This document shows, one piece after another, positions 10,175-21,550 of a DNA stretch of 64,000 bases. The position numbers and the translations under genes are program-made. The stretch is taken from assembly GCA_015058045.1 (NCBI GenBank), contig SVDC01000003.1, forward strand, positions 1-64,000. Direction: 5' to 3'. Under the pieces are notes generated by a model. It did not search any database, was not told the origin of the DNA, and was given only the letters and a program-made list of their open reading frames with translations. Numbering within the stretch: position 1 is the first letter of the stretch; each line of letters begins with the position of its first letter. This DNA is from Cellulosilyticum sp. GTDB lineage: Bacteria > Bacillota > Clostridia > Lachnospirales > Cellulosilyticaceae.

Positions 10175-11839
10175 CTATTCAAAAATCATATCACTAATTG
10201 CAGCTCCTGGTGCTACCATTGGTAATACTTTCTCATCCATTCCAATAAAACAATTTAAAACAGCTGGCTTTTTACGACTTAAGGCATCTGCTAAAGCCTC
10301 ATTAAATTCATCTTGGCTGTGAATTTCATATCCTTTAATACCATAAGCCTCTGCTAAAAGCTTAAAATCTGGCCCTCTATCTAATGTGGTTTGTGAATAA
10401 CGTTTTTCATAAAAAGCAGTTTGCCATTGGCGCACCATACCTAATGTGGTGTTATTCATCACGACAATCACAACGGGTACATCATAGTGAGCAATAGTTG
10501 AAAGCTCATTACAATTCATACGGAAAGAACCATCTCCTGCAATATGTACCACTTGTTTTTCTGGCTGAGCAATTTGTGCCCCAATACTTGCGCCTGTACC
10601 ATAGCCCATTGTACCTAGTCCACCTGAGCTAATATAAGTACGTGGTTTCGTATACTCAAAGAATTGTGCAGCCCACATTTGATGTTGACCGACTTCTGTT
10701 GTAATAATCGCCTTGCCCTCTGTTTGCTCATAAATGCCTCGCATAATGTACTGAGGACTTAAATGGTCACCACTTTGATAATCATATTTAAAGTCATTTT
10801 TCCATGCTTGAACTTGCGCTCTCCACTCAGGATGTGTTTCTTTTGGAATGAGTGGTAAAAGCTTATTTAAGATGGCTTTTACATCTCCAATAATACTTGC
10901 ATCTACAGATACATTTTTTCCAATCTCAGCAGGGTCTACATCAATATGTACAATCGTTGCATTTGGTGCAAATTCACTAACCTTACTAATAACGCGGTCG
11001 CTAAATCTCGCCCCAAGAGCAATAAGTACATCACATTCTGTAAAACCATAGTTAGAAGCTTTACTACCATGCATGCCTACAAGCCCTGTTGAAAGTGGAT
11101 GGGTTTCTGGGAATGCCCCTAATCCCATTAATGAAGTTGCTACAGGTGCGTCTAACTTTTCTGCTAAGTACAGCACTTCTTTATGTGCCCCACTAATAAT
11201 AACACCACCACCCGCATAAATCATCGGTCTTTTTGCATTACGCATTAATTCTGATACAACTTGAAGATCATGGTCACAAATGGTATCTACCTGTGGTGTG
11301 ATCATCTTTGGCATTTCATATTCATAATCCCATAGTGCAGCTGTTACATCTTTAGGTACATCTACAAGCACAGGACCTGGTCTACCACTTTGCGCAATAT
11401 AAAAGGCCTCTCTTAATGTTTTAGCTAAATCTTTTACATCTTTTACAATATAGTTGTGTTTTGTAATACACATCGTAATTCCTGTTATATCTACTTCTTG
11501 GAAACTATCCTTTCCAATGAGGCTATTAGGTACTTGCCCTGTAATGGCTACCATTGGTACAGAGTCCATATAAGCTGTAGCAATTCCTGTTACTAAATTG
11601 GTTGCCCCTGGACCAGAAGTTGCGATACAAACACCTACTTTTCCTGTGGCTCTAGCATAGCCATCTGCAGCATGAGACGCACCTTGTTCATGTGCTGTTA
11701 AAATATGATTTATACGATCACTATTTTTGTATAGTGCATCATAAATATTAAGTGCTTGCCCACCTGGATAACCAAATACGGTATCGACACCTTGTTCTAC
11801 TAAACATTCAATAATGATTTGAGAACCTGTTATTTTCAT
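10175..11839 (-). CDS. ilvB: Acetolactate synthase large subunit (copy 2)
   Basis: TPP-enzyme features: VFGYPGGQALNIYDALY, HEQGASHAADGYARATG, GDGSFRMNCNELST. Confidence 0.95.
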   Translation of the reverse strand: MKITGSQIIIECLVEQGVDTVFGYPGGQALNIYDALYKNSDRINHILTAHEQGASHAADGYARATGKVGVCIATSGPGATNLVTGIATAYMDSVPMVAITGQVPNSLIGKDSFQEVDITGITMCITKHNYIVKDVKDLAKTLREAFYIAQSGRPGPVLVDVPKDVTAALWDYEYEMPKMITPQVDTICDHDLQVVSELMRNAKRPMIYAGGGVIISGAHKEVLYLAEKLDAPVATSLMGLGAFPETHPLSTGLVGMHGSKASNYGFTECDVLIALGARFSDRVISKVSEFAPNATIVHIDVDPAEIGKNVSVDASIIGDVKAILNKLLPLIPKETHPEWRAQVQAWKNDFKYDYQSGDHLSPQYIMRGIYEQTEGKAIITTEVGQHQMWAAQFFEYTKPRTYISSGGLGTMGYGTGASIGAQIAQPEKQVVHIAGDGSFRMNCNELSTIAHYDVPVVIVVMNNTTLGMVRQWQTAFYEKRYSQTTLDRGPDFKLLAEAYGIKGYEIHSQDEFNEALADALSRKKPAVLNCFIGMDEKVLPMVAPGAAISDMIFE

Positions 11840-11850
11840 CTGAGTTCCTC

Positions 11851-13512
11851 CTATGCTCTAAAAATAGCACCTGTATTTGCAGAAGTTACAAGTTGTGCAT
11901 AACGTGCTAAATAACCTGTTTTTACTTTTGGCTCTGGCTTAACCCATGCTGCTCTTCTCTTAGCAAGGGTTTCTTCATCTACATTTAAAGTAATGGTACA
12001 TTGATTCATATCAATAGAAATAGAATCGCCATCTTCTACAAGTGCAATCAGACCACCTTCAGCAGCTTCTGGTGAAATATGTCCAATAGATGCACCTCTT
12101 GTTGCACCAGAGAAACGTCCATCAGTAATTAATGCGACATCTTTATCTAGTCCCATACCAGCTATACATGAAGTTGGTTCAAGCATCTCTCTCATACCTG
12201 GTCCACCCTTTGGACCTTCATAACGAATCACTACAATATCACCTTTTTGAATTTTGCCACCTAATATAGCAGCTGTTGCATCTTCTTCACAATCAAATAC
12301 TTTAGCAGTTCCAGTATTAGCAATCATTTCTGGTGCAACTGCTGAACGCTTAACCACACAACCATCTACTGCAAGGTTTCCTTTAAGTACAGCAATACCA
12401 CCTGTCTCAGAATATGGACTTTCAATTGGACGAATGATTTCTGGATTTTTATTAACCACTTTAACTAGATTTTCTTCAATCGTTTTACCTGTTACGGTCA
12501 TTAAAGAAGTATCTAATAGATTTTTCTTTGTTAATTCTTTCATAACGGCTGGTACACCACCTGCAAAGTGAAGGTCTTCCATATGTGTAGGGCCTGCTGG
12601 TGCTAGGTGACATAGATTAGGTGTACTTGCAGAAATCTCATTTGCCATATCTAAATTAATATGTACACCTGCTTCATGTGCAAGTGCTGGAAGGTGAAGC
12701 ATTGTATTGGTACTACATCCTAATGCCATATCTACTGTTAAAGCATTATGGAAGGCTTTTTCATTTAAGATATCACAAATTTTAATATCTTTTTCTAACA
12801 TATCCATAACTGCGATACCTGCATATTTTGCTAAACGAATACGATCTGCAAAAACAGCTGGTATTGCCCCATTACCTGGAAGGGCAATGCCTAACACTTC
12901 ACACATACAGCTCATACTATTGGCTGTGTACATTCCTGAACATGAACCACATCCTGGACAAGCATGATCTTCAAATTCTTTTAACTCTTCTTCTGTAATT
13001 TTACCTGCATTATAAGCCCCTACTGCTTCAAAGGTAACAGAAAGATTAGATTTTCTACCATTTACATTACCAGCTAGCATTGGGCCACCACTTACAAGTA
13101 CAGTAGGTAAATTCATACGTGCTGCACCCATTACCATTCCTGGTACAACTTTATCGCAGTTAGGTACTAGTACCATAGCATCAAAAGCATGGGCTATTGC
13201 CATACATTCAATAGAATCTGCAATCAATTCTCTTGTGACAAGAGAATATTTCATTCCCTTATGCCCCATGGCAATACCATCACATACCCCAATAGCTGGA
13301 ATTTCAATAGGTGTTCCCCCTGCAATACGAATTCCTGTTTTAACAGCCTCTGTAATTTTATCTAGGTGTGAATGTCCTGGAACAATCTCACTTTTTGCAG
13401 ATACGACTGCAACTAGTGGTTTTTCAATTTCTTCATCGATATACCCCATTGCTTTAAATAAAGAGCGATGAGGTGTTCTTCCTGCTCCAACTTTTACGCG
13501 ATCACTATTCAT
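11851..13512 (-). CDS. ilvD: Dihydroxy-acid dehydratase
   Basis: [50 protein letters not shown] motifs. Confidence 0.98.
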   Translation of the reverse strand: MNSDRVKVGAGRTPHRSLFKAMGYIDEEIEKPLVAVVSAKSEIVPGHSHLDKITEAVKTGIRIAGGTPIEIPAIGVCDGIAMGHKGMKYSLVTRELIADSIECMAIAHAFDAMVLVPNCDKVVPGMVMGAARMNLPTVLVSGGPMLAGNVNGRKSNLSVTFEAVGAYNAGKITEEELKEFEDHACPGCGSCSGMYTANSMSCMCEVLGIALPGNGAIPAVFADRIRLAKYAGIAVMDMLEKDIKICDILNEKAFHNALTVDMALGCSTNTMLHLPALAHEAGVHINLDMANEISASTPNLCHLAPAGPTHMEDLHFAGGVPAVMKELTKKNLLDTSLMTVTGKTIEENLVKVVNKNPEIIRPIESPYSETGGIAVLKGNLAVDGCVVKRSAVAPEMIANTGTAKVFDCEEDATAAILGGKIQKGDIVVIRYEGPKGGPGMREMLEPTSCIAGMGLDKDVALITDGRFSGATRGASIGHISPEAAEGGLIALVEDGDSISIDMNQCTITLNVDEETLAKRRAAWVKPEPKVKTGYLARYAQLVTSANTGAIFRA

Positions 13513-13565
13513 GATTTCTCCCTCTTTTCATCTATACTTATGTCTATTTTTCTTTCTGTTTAAAT

Positions 13566-14084
13566 TCACTTTAAAATGTTTTCATCCTTCTTAATCATCG
13601 CCATCGATATCATATCGAAATAATGACCATTTATTTTCATAGAATCTCTTAATATGCCTTCTTCTTCAAAACCTAGCTTTTTATATAAAGTAACTGCTCT
13701 ATCATTATCTTTGACTACTGTTAATTCTAATCGATGAAGTGTTGATTCGTTAAAAAAGGTTATCGCCTTATTCATTAGCATTTTTCCAACGCCTTTACCC
13801 CTATATGCTGCTCTAACAGATACCCCTATACTTGCACTATGTTTTAGGCGACTTAATGAATCTGGCCTAATATTTAAACACCCCACTATTATTTCACCTT
13901 CGATAGCTAACCAAGTTAGTGCATTTTCAGTACAGTGTATTTTTTCAATGCCTTGTACTTCTTCCTCTACACTACAGTTATACTCATCACCAGACCTAGA
14001 TAAAAACTCACTCTCACTATATACCTGCTTTTTATAATTTAAAAGTGCCTTGGCATCTTCTATTCTAGCTTCACGATACTCCAC
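13566..14084 (-). CDS. GNAT family N-acetyltransferase
   Basis: AAYRGKGVGKMLMNKAITF acetyl-CoA motif; C-terminal LGFEEEGILRDSMKINGHYFDMISMAMI. Confidence 0.85.
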   Translation of the reverse strand: MEYREARIEDAKALLNYKKQVYSESEFLSRSGDEYNCSVEEEVQGIEKIHCTENALTWLAIEGEIIVGCLNIRPDSLSRLKHSASIGVSVRAAYRGKGVGKMLMNKAITFFNESTLHRLELTVVKDNDRAVTLYKKLGFEEEGILRDSMKINGHYFDMISMAMIKKDENILK

Positions 14085-14111
14085 TTTATCACTTCCTAAC
14101 TAAATCTTTAC

Positions 14112-15194
14112 TTATCGAATAGCTGCAACCACTAAATCTCCCATTTCTACTGTACCAACTTGTTTCATACCTTCACTCATAATATCACCTGTGCGATAGC
14201 CTGCATCTAATACACTATTTACAGCATTCTCAATTGCCTGTGCTTCTTTTTCCAGGTTCATTGAATAACGAAGCATCATCGCTGCTGAAAGAATGGTTGC
14301 AAGTGGATTTGCTTTGTTTTGTCCTGCAATATCTGGTGCACTCCCATGACTTGGTTCATAAAGCCCAAGAGAATCTTCTCTAAGAGAAGCTGAAGACAGC
14401 ATTCCAATAGACCCTGTAATAATACTTGCTTCATCTGATAAAATATCACCAAAAATATTTGAAGTAATCATCACATCAAATTGTCTTGGATTAGCTACTA
14501 GCTGCATTGCTGCATTATCTACATACATAAATGAATATTCTACTTCTGGATAATCTGTTGCTACACGCTTTACAACTTCTCTCCAAAGTCTAGAGGACTC
14601 TAATACATTAGCTTTATCTACAACGCATACACGCTTATCACGTTTCATAGCTGCATTAAAGCCTACTCTTACAATACGTTCAATCTCACCTACTGTATAT
14701 TTTTCTTCGTCTGTTGCATAGGTTTCACTTGGATTAACTTCATCCACTACTTTATTTCTCTTGCCAAAGTAAATTCCACTTGTAAGTTCTCTAACAATTA
14801 AAATATCTAAGCCATCCCCTATAATCTCTTCTTTAAGAGGGGTAGCAAATTTAAGTTGCGGATATAAAATAGCTGGACGAAGGTTCGCAAAAAGACCTAA
14901 TGCACTTCTAATACCTAATAAACCTTTTTCTGGTCTATCTCCACCCGGTAGATTATCCCACTTAGGACCACCTACTGCACCAAGAAGAACTGCATCCGCT
15001 GACTTACAAGCATCAATGGTTTTTTGTGGAAGCGAGCATCCTGCATTGTCGATTGCAGAACCTCCTATAAATTCTTCATCATATGTAAATTGATGACCAT
15101 ATACATTGGCCACTTGATCTAATACTTTTACAGCTTCCTTGACAATATCTGGCCCAATCCCATCTCCAGGAAGCGTTACAATGTTATATTTCAT
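14112..15194 (-). CDS. leuB: 3-isopropylmalate dehydrogenase
   Basis: [46 protein letters not shown]. Confidence 0.98.
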   Translation of the reverse strand: MKYNIVTLPGDGIGPDIVKEAVKVLDQVANVYGHQFTYDEEFIGGSAIDNAGCSLPQKTIDACKSADAVLLGAVGGPKWDNLPGGDRPEKGLLGIRSALGLFANLRPAILYPQLKFATPLKEEIIGDGLDILIVRELTSGIYFGKRNKVVDEVNPSETYATDEEKYTVGEIERIVRVGFNAAMKRDKRVCVVDKANVLESSRLWREVVKRVATDYPEVEYSFMYVDNAAMQLVANPRQFDVMITSNIFGDILSDEASIITGSIGMLSSASLREDSLGLYEPSHGSAPDIAGQNKANPLATILSAAMMLRYSMNLEKEAQAIENAVNSVLDAGYRTGDIMSEGMKQVGTVEMGDLVVAAIR

Positions 15195-15270
15195 AGCCTA
15201 TTCTCCTTATCTATTCCTTCTTCTCTATCTTAGATATTTCTAAGCTATAACCTACCTTTAAAGAATCATC

Positions 15271-15756
15271 TTAGTTATTTTTAATCTTATTAACCAATCC
15301 ACCTTGTTTAATAATCTCCTGCATAAATGGAGGAAAAGGTTGTGCTTTATAAGACTCCCCTTTGGTGATATTCGTGATAATACCTGTATCAAAGTTAATT
15401 TCTACTTTATCGCCTTTTTCAATACCATCAGCTGCTGCTTCACATTCTAAAATAGGTAAGCCTATGTTAATGGCATTACGATAGAAAATACGTGCAAACG
15501 TTCTTGCAATAACACAAGATACGCCTGCTTCTTTAATAGCAAGTGGAGCATGTTCCCTAGATGAACCACATCCAAAGTTTTTATCTGCCACAATGACATC
15601 ACCTTGCTTTACTTCTTTTACAAAGTTTGCATCAATATCTTCCATACAGTGCATGGCTAATTCTTTTCCATTTGGTGTATTTAAATAACGTGCTGGAATA
15701 ATAACATCTGTATCTACATTATCGCCATAGCGAAATACGGTTCCTTTTGCATTCAT
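15271..15756 (-). CDS. leuD: 3-isopropylmalate dehydratase small subunit
   Basis: [38 protein letters not shown]. Confidence 0.98.
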   Translation of the reverse strand: MNAKGTVFRYGDNVDTDVIIPARYLNTPNGKELAMHCMEDIDANFVKEVKQGDVIVADKNFGCGSSREHAPLAIKEAGVSCVIARTFARIFYRNAINIGLPILECEAAADGIEKGDKVEINFDTGIITNITKGESYKAQPFPPFMQEIIKQGGLVNKIKNN

Positions 15757-15758
15757 TT

Positions 15759-17033
15759 TTATTTCTCCTCCAATTTTTCAGGATTTGTAATATATCCAGT
15801 TACAGCAGAAGCAGCTGCAACTGCTGGACTAGCAAGATAAACTTCTGACTCTACATGCCCCATACGTCCGACAAAGTTACGGTTTGTTGTTGAAACAGCC
15901 CTTTCTCCTGCAGCTAATATTCCCATATGTCCCCCAAGACAAGGTCCACAAGTTGAAGTACTAAATACTGCCCCAGCTTCAATTAAGTCTGTTACAATAC
16001 CTTCTTTAATCGCATCTAAATAAATTTGTTGTGTACCTGGAAAAACAATACAACGTACACTTGAATCTACTTTTCTACCTTTTAAAATATCTCTTGCTAC
16101 CCTAAGATCTTCTAAACGACCATTTGTACAAGAACCAATTACCACTTGGTCAATTTTTACTTCTGTTTCACCAATTTCATCTACTGTTTTTGTATTTTCA
16201 GGAAGATGTGGGAAAGCAACAGTTGGACGAATCTTAGATAAGTCAATTTCATAGATCTTATCATACTCTGCATCTTCATCTGCTTCGTATACTGTATAAG
16301 GTTTTGTACTATGTTCTTTTACATAGTCAAGTGTTACATCATCTACAGCAAAAATACCATTTTTAGCACCTGCTTCAATAGCCATATTGGCCATAGCAAG
16401 CCTTGAATCCATAGAAAGATTTTTAACACCTTCTCCTACAAATTCCATAGATTTATATAACGCACCATCCACACCAATCATGCCAATAATATGCAAAATC
16501 ACGTCTTTTCCTGAAACAAATTGAGAAGGCTTACCTGTTAGGACAAATTTAAGCGCTGAAGGCACTTTAAACCATGCTTTACCTGTTGCCATACCTGCTG
16601 CCATATCGGTACTTCCAATACCTGTAGAAAAAGCACCAAGGGCACCATAAGTGCAAGTATGTGAATCTGCACCAATAATCACATCTCCTGGTACAGCTAA
16701 ACCTTTTTCAGGAATCAGTGCATGTTCAATCCCCATTTGACCAACTTCAAAATAGTTTGTAATTTCTTTGTCCTTTGCAAAGTTACGTACACATTTACAT
16801 TGCTCTGCCGCTTTAATATCTTTGTTAGGTGTAAAGTGATCTGGTACTAGTGCAATTTTATCTTTATCAAATACACAATCACATCCAATTTTATTAAATT
16901 CATTAATAGCAACTGGTGATGTAATATCATTTCCTAATACCAGATCTAAGTTTGCTTCAATCAGTTGTCCTGCTACTACCTCTTTAAGCCCCGCATGTGC
17001 AGCAAGTATCTTTTGTGTCATGGTCATACCCAT
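15759..17033 (-). CDS. leuC: 3-isopropylmalate dehydratase large subunit
   Basis: [59 protein letters not shown]. Confidence 0.98.
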   Translation of the reverse strand: MGMTMTQKILAAHAGLKEVVAGQLIEANLDLVLGNDITSPVAINEFNKIGCDCVFDKDKIALVPDHFTPNKDIKAAEQCKCVRNFAKDKEITNYFEVGQMGIEHALIPEKGLAVPGDVIIGADSHTCTYGALGAFSTGIGSTDMAAGMATGKAWFKVPSALKFVLTGKPSQFVSGKDVILHIIGMIGVDGALYKSMEFVGEGVKNLSMDSRLAMANMAIEAGAKNGIFAVDDVTLDYVKEHSTKPYTVYEADEDAEYDKIYEIDLSKIRPTVAFPHLPENTKTVDEIGETEVKIDQVVIGSCTNGRLEDLRVARDILKGRKVDSSVRCIVFPGTQQIYLDAIKEGIVTDLIEAGAVFSTSTCGPCLGGHMGILAAGERAVSTTNRNFVGRMGHVESEVYLASPAVAAASAVTGYITNPEKLEEK

Positions 17034-17193
17034 TATTCATCATCTCCCTAACTTTATACTCTATTACGTTTTAACTTTTACTATTTCTCTTTATGAGTGG
17101 CTATATCATGCCAACTGTTTCCATGTCCACTTCCATTTGCATTGCCACAGATAATAATCTTCTTAGATTTGGTTAGGCACATATAAATTATTC

Positions 17194-18726
17194 TTAGTGC
17201 CTTCCATTTTCATCTTCATCATATATCATGCTGTTAATAGCTGAAATATAAGCTAAAATACTAGCTTCTACAATATCCATACTTACACCATGGCCATTGT
17301 AAACTCTATCTTTATTTTTAATTTTTACATTTACTTCACCTTGAGCATCTGTTCCTCCTGTTACAGAATTAATTACAAAATCCTCTAACATAAACTTCTT
17401 ACCAACCAAACGATCAATTGCTTTATAAGAGGCATCGATTGGTCCATCATAGGAAGAAACCACTTCTTCTAAAATATGCCCAGTCTTTGTTAATAAACGC
17501 ATAGATGAAGTTGTTGTAATGGTGTTCCCTGCATTAATCACAAAACGGTCTAACTTATACGCTTCTGGAATACTGACAACTTTTCTGCAAACTAATGCTT
17601 CTAAGTCACGATCTGTAATTTCCTTTTTCTTATCTGCCAATACTTTAAATTCTTCAAATGCTTTGTTTAATCCTGCTTCATCTAATTCATAGCCCATAGA
17701 TTGAATTTTATCTTCAAAAGCATGACGGCCTGAGTGCTTACCAAGTACTAATTTATTTTCTGTAAGTCCAATAGACTCTGGTGTCATAATCTCATAAGTT
17801 TCTTTGTTAGCAAGCATACCGTGTTGGTGAATCCCTGATTCATGAGCAAAAGCATTTTCACCAACAATAGCCTTATTAGGTTGTACTCTTACACCTGTAA
17901 TACTACTTAAGAGCTTACTCGTTTTATAAATTTCTTTAGTGTTAATACGTGTATCTACACCATAAAGATCTTTTCTTGTTTTAAGATTCATTACAATTTC
18001 CTCTAAAGCAGCATTTCCTGCACGTTCACCAATACCATTTACTGTACATTCTATTTGCATCGCACCATTTTTAAGAGCAGCAAGAGAGTTAGCCACGCCA
18101 AGGCCTAAATCATTATGACAATGTACAGAAATAATAGCTTTATCAATAGATGGCACATGTTCTTTAATACCCCTAATCAGGGCACCAAATTCATCTGGTG
18201 CGGAATAACCTACTGTATCTGGAATATTGACAGTTGTTGCCCCTGCCTGAATAACCGCCTCAAGTACACGATATAAAAATTCAGGGTTAGTTCTTGATGC
18301 ATCTTCTGCTGAAAATTCTATATCTCCACAATATTTTTTTGCATATTTCACCATTGCTACAGCTTGCTCAAGAACTTGTTCTGGTGTCATCTTTAACTTA
18401 TAAGCCATATGAATATCCGAAGTTGCTATAAAGGTATGAATCCTAGGAAATTTTGCTTCTTTTAAAGCTTCTGCAGCTGCATCAATGTCTTTTGTAAGGG
18501 CACGTGCAAGGCTGGCTACACAGCTATTTTTCATACCTTTTGCAATTGTTTTAACGGATGCAAAATCTCCAGGTGAAGCAATGGCAAACCCTGCCTCCAT
18601 AATATCTACACCTAGCCTATCCAGTTGATGTGCCATCTCTAATTTTTCTTTTAAGTTCATGCTACATCCTGGTGATTGCTCTCCGTCTCTAAGTGTCGTA
18701 TCAAAAATTCTAACAAAGTTTGACAT
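17194..18726 (-). CDS. leuA: 2-isopropylmalate synthase
   Basis: IFDTTLRDGEQSPGCSMN, SVHCHNDLGLGVANSLAA, C-terminal regulatory domain. Confidence 0.98.
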   Translation of the reverse strand: MSNFVRIFDTTLRDGEQSPGCSMNLKEKLEMAHQLDRLGVDIMEAGFAIASPGDFASVKTIAKGMKNSCVASLARALTKDIDAAAEALKEAKFPRIHTFIATSDIHMAYKLKMTPEQVLEQAVAMVKYAKKYCGDIEFSAEDASRTNPEFLYRVLEAVIQAGATTVNIPDTVGYSAPDEFGALIRGIKEHVPSIDKAIISVHCHNDLGLGVANSLAALKNGAMQIECTVNGIGERAGNAALEEIVMNLKTRKDLYGVDTRINTKEIYKTSKLLSSITGVRVQPNKAIVGENAFAHESGIHQHGMLANKETYEIMTPESIGLTENKLVLGKHSGRHAFEDKIQSMGYELDEAGLNKAFEEFKVLADKKKEITDRDLEALVCRKVVSIPEAYKLDRFVINAGNTITTTSSMRLLTKTGHILEEVVSSYDGPIDASYKAIDRLVGKKFMLEDFVINSVTGGTDAQGEVNVKIKNKDRVYNGHGVSMDIVEASILAYISAINSMIYDEDENGRH

Positions 18727-18809
18727 ATTAATCCCCCTTTTTTATTCTTATCATCCTAATAAATTCTTTTTATTGATCCTCACTTTAATGAGGTCATCCT
18801 AAAAACTCA

Positions 18810-19304
18810 CTAATTTTTAAGCTCTTTTTCTCCTCTTTCCAGCGCTGTTAAACCTGTACGAATCACTTCTTTAATACCATATGGCATCAGCATATTACTA
18901 AGTGCACTAATTTTACCTTGATCTCCAGTTGCTTCAATAACAATAGATTCATTAGCTACATCTACAATATGAGCTCTAAAAATATTAGCAATCTCAATGA
19001 TTTCTGCGCGATTTTCCTTACTTGCTGCAATCTTTATAAGTGCAAGCTCTCTATAGATAGCACATTCTTCTTTAAGTTCTATAATTTTAATCACATCTAC
19101 TAGCTTATTAAGTTGTTTTTTGATTTGCTCTAAAGTATATTCATCTGCATCAGCTACTATAGTCATACGTGAGATTTTAGGATCTTCTGTTTCTCCTACA
19201 GATAAGCTATCAATATTATAACCACGTCTACTAAATAATCCTGATACACGACTTAATACTCCTGAATGATTTTCTACAAGTACAGATAATACATGTTTTT
19301 TCAT
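18810..19304 (-). CDS. ilvN: Acetolactate synthase small (regulatory) subunit
   Basis: LSVLVENHSGVLSRVSGLFSRRGYNIDSLSVG ACT domain. Confidence 0.97.
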   Translation of the reverse strand: MKKHVLSVLVENHSGVLSRVSGLFSRRGYNIDSLSVGETEDPKISRMTIVADADEYTLEQIKKQLNKLVDVIKIIELKEECAIYRELALIKIAASKENRAEIIEIANIFRAHIVDVANESIVIEATGDQGKISALSNMLMPYGIKEVIRTGLTALERGEKELKN

Positions 19305-19349
19305 GTTCTCCCTCTTTTCTCCTAATCATTTTCCTAAGTTTTATATATT

Positions 19350-20957
19350 TTATAATGTAGATTCTTTATCACTTACAATAAACTCTATAAAGTAAGGTGC
19401 ATCCTCACTAAGCGCTTCTTTTAATACTGCTTCTACATCCTCACCATTATCTACTCGCTTGGTTCTTATACCGTAAGCTGCTACAAGTTGGGTGAAATTT
19501 GGATTGCCATTTAATGCAACGCCATGTTCCTTTAAATCTACTTTCCTTTGTAATTCTCTTACCATTCCTAGGCCACTGTTATTAAATAGAATAATTAAAG
19601 GATGAACTTGCTCTTGAACTAAAGTCCCTAATTCAAATAAGCTCATCTGGAAGCTTCCATCTCCCATGATGCTGACTACTTTTTTCTGCTTATTACCTAT
19701 AGCTGCACCAATAGCTGCTGGTAATGAATAGCCCATGGTACCAAAACCGCCTGAACAAATTAACTTTCTCTCCGCTTTCAGCTCCATATTTCTAATTGTC
19801 CAAAATTGATTTTGGCCTACATCTGCTACCATTATGGCATCATCATTTAAAAGCTCTGATAGTTTTCTTACAACTAATTTAGGATTTACAGTCCCTTCAG
19901 GATGGACTTCTACTTTTTCCTTCTTATGCTTATTAATTTGCTCTCTCCAGTCATCTGTATCAAGTTTTGTAATGAGTGGAATCATTTCTTCTAATACCCT
20001 TTTTGCATCACCAACAACTGGGATCGTTGCTGATGTAATCTTTCCAATTTCTGCAGGGTCTACATCTATATGTATAATATTGGCATTTTCATCTAAAATT
20101 CCTACGTTCGCTACTGCGCGGTCTGCAATACGTGCTCCAATAAATAAAATAGTATCTGCATTTTTTAGTGCCCAGTTAGAATGTGCATAGCCATGACTTC
20201 CTATCATCCCTTCATTATAAAAATGACAAGTAGGAAGTGCCCCTACCCCCATTAATGTATGCACCATTGGAATATGAGAGGTTTCAATAAAGCTTCTTAA
20301 TTCTTCTTCTGCTTTTGCTAAAACCACCCCTCCTCCCACACATACAAGAGGACGCTGACTATTTTTTAGTAATTTAATAGCTTTTTTAATTTGTCCTATA
20401 TGTCCTTCAATAGTTGGTTTATAGCCTCTAATCTCCACTTTCTTAGCAGGCGTATACTCAATTTGTTTGGCTTGATAATCCATAGGGATATCAATAAGTA
20501 CTGGCCCTGGTCTTCCTGTTTTAGCAATATAAAATGCCTCTCTTACAATACGTGGAAATTCTTTTGGGTCTTTAATTAAGTAACTATGTTTGATAAAAGG
20601 CTCTGTGGCACCCGTAATATCTACTTCTTGAAATACATCTCTTCCAATTAAATTAGATTTTACTTGACCAGTAAAGATAACAATCGGAATGGAATCCATA
20701 TAGGCTGTTGCAATACCTGTAATAAGATTGGTTGCTCCAGGCCCTGATGTTGCTAAGCATACTCCTACTTTTCCAGTTGTTCTTGCATAGCCACTGGCAC
20801 AGTGAACAGCTGCTTGCTCCTGTCGCACTAGCACATGATGAATAGATGATGCTCTTAGTGATTCATAAATATCAATTACAGCTGCACCAGGATATCCAAA
20901 AATTGTATCCACTTGCTCCTCTTGCAAGCATCGGATCATTACATCAGACAATTTCAT
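19350..20957 (-). CDS. ilvB: Acetolactate synthase large subunit (copy 1)
   Basis: TIFGYPGAAVIDIYESL, RQEQAAVHCASGYARTTGKVGVCLATSGPGATNL, MGDGSFQMSLFELGTL. Confidence 0.96.
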   Translation of the reverse strand: MKLSDVMIRCLQEEQVDTIFGYPGAAVIDIYESLRASSIHHVLVRQEQAAVHCASGYARTTGKVGVCLATSGPGATNLITGIATAYMDSIPIVIFTGQVKSNLIGRDVFQEVDITGATEPFIKHSYLIKDPKEFPRIVREAFYIAKTGRPGPVLIDIPMDYQAKQIEYTPAKKVEIRGYKPTIEGHIGQIKKAIKLLKNSQRPLVCVGGGVVLAKAEEELRSFIETSHIPMVHTLMGVGALPTCHFYNEGMIGSHGYAHSNWALKNADTILFIGARIADRAVANVGILDENANIIHIDVDPAEIGKITSATIPVVGDAKRVLEEMIPLITKLDTDDWREQINKHKKEKVEVHPEGTVNPKLVVRKLSELLNDDAIMVADVGQNQFWTIRNMELKAERKLICSGGFGTMGYSLPAAIGAAIGNKQKKVVSIMGDGSFQMSLFELGTLVQEQVHPLIILFNNSGLGMVRELQRKVDLKEHGVALNGNPNFTQLVAAYGIRTKRVDNGEDVEAVLKEALSEDAPYFIEFIVSDKESTL

Positions 20958-21011
20958 GTAGAATCCCCCTTTTCAATATGTTCATTATACTTTGAACTTA
21001 TTTTTTGATAT

Positions 21012-21280
21012 AAAAAAACCTCATCCCGTTAACGGGACGAGGAATATTCCACGTGTTACCACCCATCTTGCTAAATTTACACAAATGTAAATTTAACCAC
21101 TCGCTAGGTTCTATCAAACCCTTGCCTATAACGGGGCTTCCGGATATTTCCTACGTAGTCATAAGGTGACCGTTCAGAAATTCTGCTCTAGAGCGAGCCG
21201 CTTTTGACCACAATGTTAGTTCTCAGCACCACTAACTCTCTGAAATTGCTACCGCAAAAGCTCTTCTCCTTCACTGCATT
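21012..21280 (-). promoter_or_regulatory. T-box leader (tRNA-sensing) upstream of ilvB-ilvN-leu operon
   Basis: Minus strand: AGAGAG Stem-I element, T-box ATGGGTGGTAACACG (21052..21066), terminator CCTCGTCCCGTTAACGGGATGAGG + T7 (21019..21042). Confidence 0.92.
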
Positions 21281-21469
21281 TTTTAATCATTTTTAATTTA
21301 TTAGTATTTTAACAACAATAATATCCAGTGTCAACATTTATGTTCTAATTTTATATTTAATTTTACATTTTTCTGTCTATTCTAATTTGTATATAGTGTT
21401 ATTTTATTTAACAAATAACTATTTAGAACCTCTTTTTAATAAAAATAAACTTAAGATAATCAATATACA

Positions 21470-21519
21470 AAAAGACACCCCAAATATTAGGCTTCTTTCT
21501 AATATCTAGGGTGTCTTTT
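21470..21519 (-). terminator. Terminator downstream of typA
   Basis: AAAGACACCC..GGGTGTCTTT with nested ATATTAG..CTAATAT. Confidence 0.8.
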
Positions 21520-21550
21520 ATTTATTTAATTTTATTATGCTTTATATCTA

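Noticed and set aside
12254-12571. Antisense ORFs inside ilvD (also 12707-12967, 13235-13471)
   Set aside because: Complementary frames of a strongly conserved gene; typical spurious antisense ORFs.
19834-20190. 118-aa + strand ORF inside ilvB
   Set aside because: Antisense of conserved acetolactate synthase coding sequence.
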